A stretch of 8,467 bases of DNA from Planctomycetota bacterium (GTDB taxonomy: Bacteria; Planctomycetota; Planctomycetia; Pirellulales; UBA1268). The position numbers and the translations under genes were made by a program. The notes beneath the pieces were generated by a model that saw only the letters and a program-made list of their open reading frames with translations, was not told the origin of the DNA and did not search any database. The DNA is taken from positions 1 to 8,467 of the forward strand of contig JAQBZA010000115.1 in the NCBI GenBank assembly GCA_027622795.1. The letters are read 5' to 3'. Position 1 is the stretch's first letter. The number at the start of each line of letters is the position of its first letter. Below are positions 5,598-8,467 of this stretch, in pieces.

Positions 5598-7511
5598 ATG
5601 GATGACAAGGTTACGATCTCGTTCACGGGGAGCCGGCCGGGGCGGCCGGCGGCGTCGGGCGATGATGCCACGGCCTTTCACCTGGCTGACGGCGAGGCCG
5701 ATCCTGGCTGGACGCCGCTGCAGGCGCAGGCCGGTGGTGGTCCTGGGCAGCGGTATCTGATCGGCCGCGAGCTCGGTCGCGGCGGTATGGGCGTGGTGTA
5801 CGAAGGCTGGGATGCCCACCTGCAGCGGTCGGTCGCGATCAAGATCATGGATCGGGCTCAGCATGCGCGGCCGGGTGGACTGCAGCGGTTTTTTCGTGAG
5901 GCCCGCATCGCCAGTCGGCTTGAGCATCCGGGCATCATCACGATCCACGAGTTTGACGTGGCGCCAGGCGACCAGGCCTTCATCGTGATGCAGCTCCTTT
6001 CGGGCCAGACACTCAAGCGAGTGCTGGCTGACACAACCGATCGAACTGCCGCCCTGCCGGCGCTGCTGGCGGTCTTTCACGATGTCTGCCAGGCGATGGC
6101 CAACGCCCACGGGGCGGGCGTGATTCACCGCGACCTCAAGCCCTCGAACATCATGGTGGGGCCGTTTGGCGTGGTGACGGTGATGGACTGGGGCGTGGCG
6201 AAGATGCTCGACGGCGAAGACGACATCGTGGACGACGTGGACGTGACCGTGCCGCTGATGGTTGCCACTGAGGAGACGACGCAATCGCAGAGCACGATCG
6301 CCGGCACGGTGTTTGGCACGCCGTCATACCTCGCCCCTGAGCAGGCCCGCGGCGAGGTCAACCGCCTCGATCGACGGGCCGATGTGTTTGGACTCGGTAG
6401 CATTCTCTGTGAGATTCTCACTGGCACGGCCACCTTCAGCGCCCCCGATGCCGATGCCCGCTGGAAGCTGGCGGCGGCGGGCGCCACGGCCGCGGCGCTG
6501 GAGCGGCTCGACGCCTGCGGCGGCCCCTTGCCTGTCGTGATGCTCGCCAAGCGATGTCTGGCTGTTGACCCCGATGATCGGCCGGCCGATGCCCGGGAAG
6601 TCGTCGAGGTACTCACGGGGTATCTCGAATCGGGCCAGCGGCGGGCCGAGCAGGAACTCGTGCGATTCTTCGATCTCTCCGTCGACCTCTTTTGCATTGC
6701 CGGGCTCAATGGCTATTTCCAACGCACCAACGAAAATCTTCCCCGGCGGCTGGGGTTTACAACCGAGGAACTCAAGGCCCAGCGATTTGTCGAACTGGTC
6801 CATCCCGATGACCGGCAGCGGACGCTCGTCGAGATTGCGCGACTGTCGCGGGGAGAACTGACCAGTGAATTTCTCAACCGCTTCCGCTGCGCCGACGGCA
6901 GCTACCTGTGGCTGGAGTGGAATGCCCGGGCGGTGCCCGAGGAGGGCGTGATCTACGCCGCCGGCCGCGACGTGAGCGATCGGGTGGCGGCCGCCGAGCT
7001 GCGCCAGCGGCTTGAGTCGGAGCGGGCCACGCTCGCCGCCTTTGCCGCGGCGGCGGGACTTTTTTTGACAGCCCCCGGATCTCTCCGGGAGCGGCTCGAC
7101 GATGTCGTGGAGGAGGGCATCGCCCAGCTCGGTGTGATCGCGATGGAGGTGTGGCAGCTTGATCCTGCCGATGACCGGCTCCTGATGTTGGCCGCCGGGG
7201 GGCCAGAGATCGAGCCCGAGGCCCGGCGATCAGGCATTGCTGTGGGCGAGGGGCCGGTGGGGGGGGTCGCCGGGGATCAGCAGCCGCGGCAGGTGGTCGC
7301 CGGCAGCGATGGCTGGCATGGATTCGATGGAGCGAGCATGGCTGGCCATGGCATCGGCAGCTTTGTCGGCTATCCGCTGCTGGTCGGCGGCCGGTCGGTG
7401 GGTGTGCTGGCTGTCTATGCGGCCGGCCCGGTGTCGGACCTGCTCGTGACCGCGATGACCGCGACGGTGGCCAGCGTGGCACTTGCCGTGGCCGCCGGCG
7501 AGATCGAATAA
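5598..7511 (+). CDS. Soluble sensor Ser/Thr protein kinase with PAS and GAF domains
   Basis: The 637-residue protein is a Hanks-type (PknB-like) Ser/Thr kinase with C-terminal sensory modules. Kinase domain at about 53-342: glycine loop GRGGMG (60-65), VAIK with K82, helix-C E101 (FREARIASRLEHPGI), catalytic loop HRDLKPSN (177-184) with D179, metal-binding DWG in place of DFG (197-199), and GTPSYLAPE (240-248). The activation segment is long, with an acidic stretch GEDDIVDDVD (206-215) and then many Thr/Ser residues that could be autophosphorylated. A PAS domain follows at about 355-460, with HPDDR (402-406), a PAS_3-like FRCADGSYLWLEW (429-441) and a closing GRDVSDR. A GAF domain occupies about 480-632. 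No transmembrane segment is evident, so it should be cytosolic, unlike PknB with its membrane-anchored PASTA domains. ATG 5598 is preferred over GTG 5592, only two codons upstream; neither has a clear ribosome-binding site. Homopolymers T7 (7060-7066) and G8 (7259-7266) lie inside, but the frame is intact. Ligands and targets are unknown. Confidence 0.92.
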   Translation: MDDKVTISFTGSRPGRPAASGDDATAFHLADGEADPGWTPLQAQAGGGPGQRYLIGRELGRGGMGVVYEGWDAHLQRSVAIKIMDRAQHARPGGLQRFFREARIASRLEHPGIITIHEFDVAPGDQAFIVMQLLSGQTLKRVLADTTDRTAALPALLAVFHDVCQAMANAHGAGVIHRDLKPSNIMVGPFGVVTVMDWGVAKMLDGEDDIVDDVDVTVPLMVATEETTQSQSTIAGTVFGTPSYLAPEQARGEVNRLDRRADVFGLGSILCEILTGTATFSAPDADARWKLAAAGATAAALERLDACGGPLPVVMLAKRCLAVDPDDRPADAREVVEVLTGYLESGQRRAEQELVRFFDLSVDLFCIAGLNGYFQRTNENLPRRLGFTTEELKAQRFVELVHPDDRQRTLVEIARLSRGELTSEFLNRFRCADGSYLWLEWNARAVPEEGVIYAAGRDVSDRVAAAELRQRLESERATLAAFAAAAGLFLTAPGSLRERLDDVVEEGIAQLGVIAMEVWQLDPADDRLLMLAAGGPEIEPEARRSGIAVGEGPVGGVAGDQQPRQVVAGSDGWHGFDGASMAGHGIGSFVGYPLLVGGRSVGVLAVYAAGPVSDLLVTAMTATVASVALAVAAGEIE

Positions 7512-7548
7512 TCCCGCCATCGGCAGGGAACCGCCATCACGCCTTCCT

Positions 7549-8409
7549 GTGAGCTGGTTTCCCGTGGCTGATTCTTCTCCCGGCATCTCGATTCTGATCC
7601 TCACGCTCAACGAGGAGGCCAATATCGAGGGCGTGCTCGACTCCGTGGCGGCCTTTGATGATGTGGTCGTACTCGATAGCGGTTCCACTGATCGCACGGT
7701 GGAACTCGCTCAAGCCCGTGGGGCCCGCGTGGTGCAGCGGCTGTTTGACAACTGGGCAGCCCATCACAACTGGGCGTTGGCGACGATCGACTTTCAGCAG
7801 CCGTGGATTTTCTACCTCGATGCCGACGAGCGGATGACGCCGGCACTCGAGGAGGAGATCCGCACGATCGCGGCCGATCCGCACGAAGAGCGGGTCGGGT
7901 TTTACTGCGGCGCCGCGAACTATTTTCTGGGGCGGCTCATTTCCCGGGCCTATCCACCGGTGCCAATTCTGCGGTTTTACAGGCCGCCCTTTGTGACGTA
8001 TCAGCGGCTCGTCAATCCGACCACACATGTGGCCGGTCGGGTCGGACAACTGCGGAACCGCTTTCTTCATTTCACCTTCAGCAAGGGGCTCACCGAGTGG
8101 CTCGCCAAGCACAACCGATATTCCCAGGCCGAGGCGATTGAGGCAGTTGCGAGCCGAGAACGCGACACGGTTGGGGTTCGTGATTTTGTCGCCCCCAATC
8201 CGGCCACCCGGCGAGCCGCCCTCAAACGGCTGGCATGGCGGCTGCCCTTTCGGCCGCAGCTGAAATTTGTCTGGCTCTATGTCGTGTGCCGCGGGTTTCT
8301 CGATGGCTGGCCGGGCTATGTCTACTGCCGGCTGCAGGTGACGTATGAGTACTTCATCGATCTGAAGATCAAGGAGATTCAGCTCGCCAGACAGGGACGA
8401 CGGATGTGA
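7549..8409 (+). CDS. Family 2 glycosyltransferase, WaaE/KdtX-like (LPS core or surface glycan)
   Basis: With GTG 7549 as start the protein has 286 residues. It is a GT-A fold, inverting family 2 transferase that adds a sugar from a nucleotide-sugar donor. Visible motifs are ISILILTLNEEANI (13-26), VVVLDSGSTDRT (39-50), FDNWAAHHNWAL (66-77) and the metal/nucleotide-binding DADE (91-94) in IFYLDADERMTP. The C-terminal pattern FLDGWPGYVYC...TYEYFIDLKIKE is typical of the WaaE/KdtX-like LPS-core group, whose members act at the cytoplasmic face of the inner membrane. The start is uncertain: GTG 7564 is an alternative closer to the domain, while a TTG at 7483 would overlap the kinase and is unlikely. 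It follows the kinase by 37 bp on the same strand, so read-through from the kinase promoter is plausible. Donor and acceptor cannot be deduced. Confidence 0.88.
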   Translation: MSWFPVADSSPGISILILTLNEEANIEGVLDSVAAFDDVVVLDSGSTDRTVELAQARGARVVQRLFDNWAAHHNWALATIDFQQPWIFYLDADERMTPALEEEIRTIAADPHEERVGFYCGAANYFLGRLISRAYPPVPILRFYRPPFVTYQRLVNPTTHVAGRVGQLRNRFLHFTFSKGLTEWLAKHNRYSQAEAIEAVASRERDTVGVRDFVAPNPATRRAALKRLAWRLPFRPQLKFVWLYVVCRGFLDGWPGYVYCRLQVTYEYFIDLKIKEIQLARQGRRM

Positions 8410-8467
8410 CCGCGGCGATGCCGCGGGGGAGCACGAAGACAGTGCCGGGCAGAAGTCTGCTCTACTG
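8406..8467 (+). CDS. Possible start of a further gene, cut by the window edge
   Basis: A frame beginning with GTG 8406 overlaps the glycosyltransferase stop as GTGA and stays open to the end of the window, coding about 20 residues (VTAAMPRGSTKTVPGRSLLY). Alternative starts in the same frame are ATG 8418 and GTG 8442. The short overlap is typical of translational coupling. The ending RSLLY loosely recalls the beginning of planctomycete FtsX-like ABC permeases, but so few residues cannot support a call. An open frame of 62 bp can arise by chance. Confidence 0.3.
   Translation, partial: MTAAMPRGSTKTVPGRSLLY
8410..8426 (+). repeat. GC-rich inverted repeat just after the glycosyltransferase stop
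   Basis: CCGCGGC (8410-8416) and GCCGCGG (8420-8426) are perfectly complementary around a 3-nt loop GAT, giving a 7-bp all-GC stem that begins directly after the stop codon TGA. No U-tract follows, so it is not a canonical intrinsic terminator. It contains ATG 8418 in its loop and upper stem, so it could mask that start or act as an RNA-stabilising 3' hairpin. Confidence 0.45.

Noticed and set aside
7060..7066. T7 tract inside the kinase gene, a possible slippery site for programmed frameshifting between the PAS and GAF domains.
   Set aside because: The zero frame reads straight into a good GAF domain, so no frameshift is needed.
7259..7266. G8 tract inside the GAF coding region, a possible sequencing error or phase-variation tract.
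   Set aside because: The translation on both sides is consistent with one GAF domain (GEGPVGGVA continuing to GYPLLVGG), so the frame appears correct; a single tract is not evidence for phase variation.
7483..7548. Longer glycosyltransferase form starting at TTG 7483 and overlapping the kinase.
   Set aside because: A TTG start inside the kinase C-terminus adds proline/arginine-rich residues with no family counterpart; GTG 7549 or 7564 is more likely.

Overview
The window is GC-rich and densely coded on both strands. It looks like a chromosomal segment of a planctomycete, probably related to Pirellulales. This is inferred from family features: a 690-residue RseP-type site-2 protease with extra PDZ modules directly behind dxr, a Ser/Thr kinase with DWG instead of DFG and a long acidic activation loop, a DREG-2-like HAD protein with a 'DVVGTL' motif I, frequent GTG starts and few Shine-Dalgarno sequences. 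No rRNA, tRNA, CRISPR array, insertion sequence or phage gene was seen.

Layout, left to right. Positions 1-386 (minus) hold the N-terminal part of an FtsH-like membrane protease that runs off the left edge. A 240-bp divergent intergenic region separates it from a plus-strand cluster of dxr (627-1826), rseP-like (1811-3883) and a HAD-family hydrolase (3886-4512). These three genes are overlapped or nearly abutting, so they are very probably co-transcribed. Convergent to them is a secreted alpha/beta hydrolase of the acetyl-xylan-esterase/BD-FAE type (4549-5442, minus). A second divergent intergenic region, containing the palindrome TATCATGATA, leads to a soluble sensor Ser/Thr kinase with order kinase-PAS-GAF (5598-7511). 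A WaaE/KdtX-like family 2 glycosyltransferase follows (about 7549-8409). The possible start of one more gene, overlapping the glycosyltransferase stop codon, lies at the right edge.

How the genes fit together: Dxr commits carbon to isoprenoid synthesis by the MEP pathway, which supplies undecaprenyl and quinone precursors. RseP and FtsH are both inner-membrane proteases, so the left half has an envelope and membrane-quality theme. The glycosyltransferase fits surface glycan or lipopolysaccharide synthesis. The kinase is a one-protein sensor whose PAS and GAF modules presumably tune the N-terminal kinase. The esterase looks like an independent catabolic gene.

Most of this is recognisable housekeeping or lineage-typical content. 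I did not find a clear undescribed multi-gene system. The points most worth a second look are the kinase-PAS-GAF architecture, the PDZ-expanded protease, and small palindromes or hairpins at gene borders.
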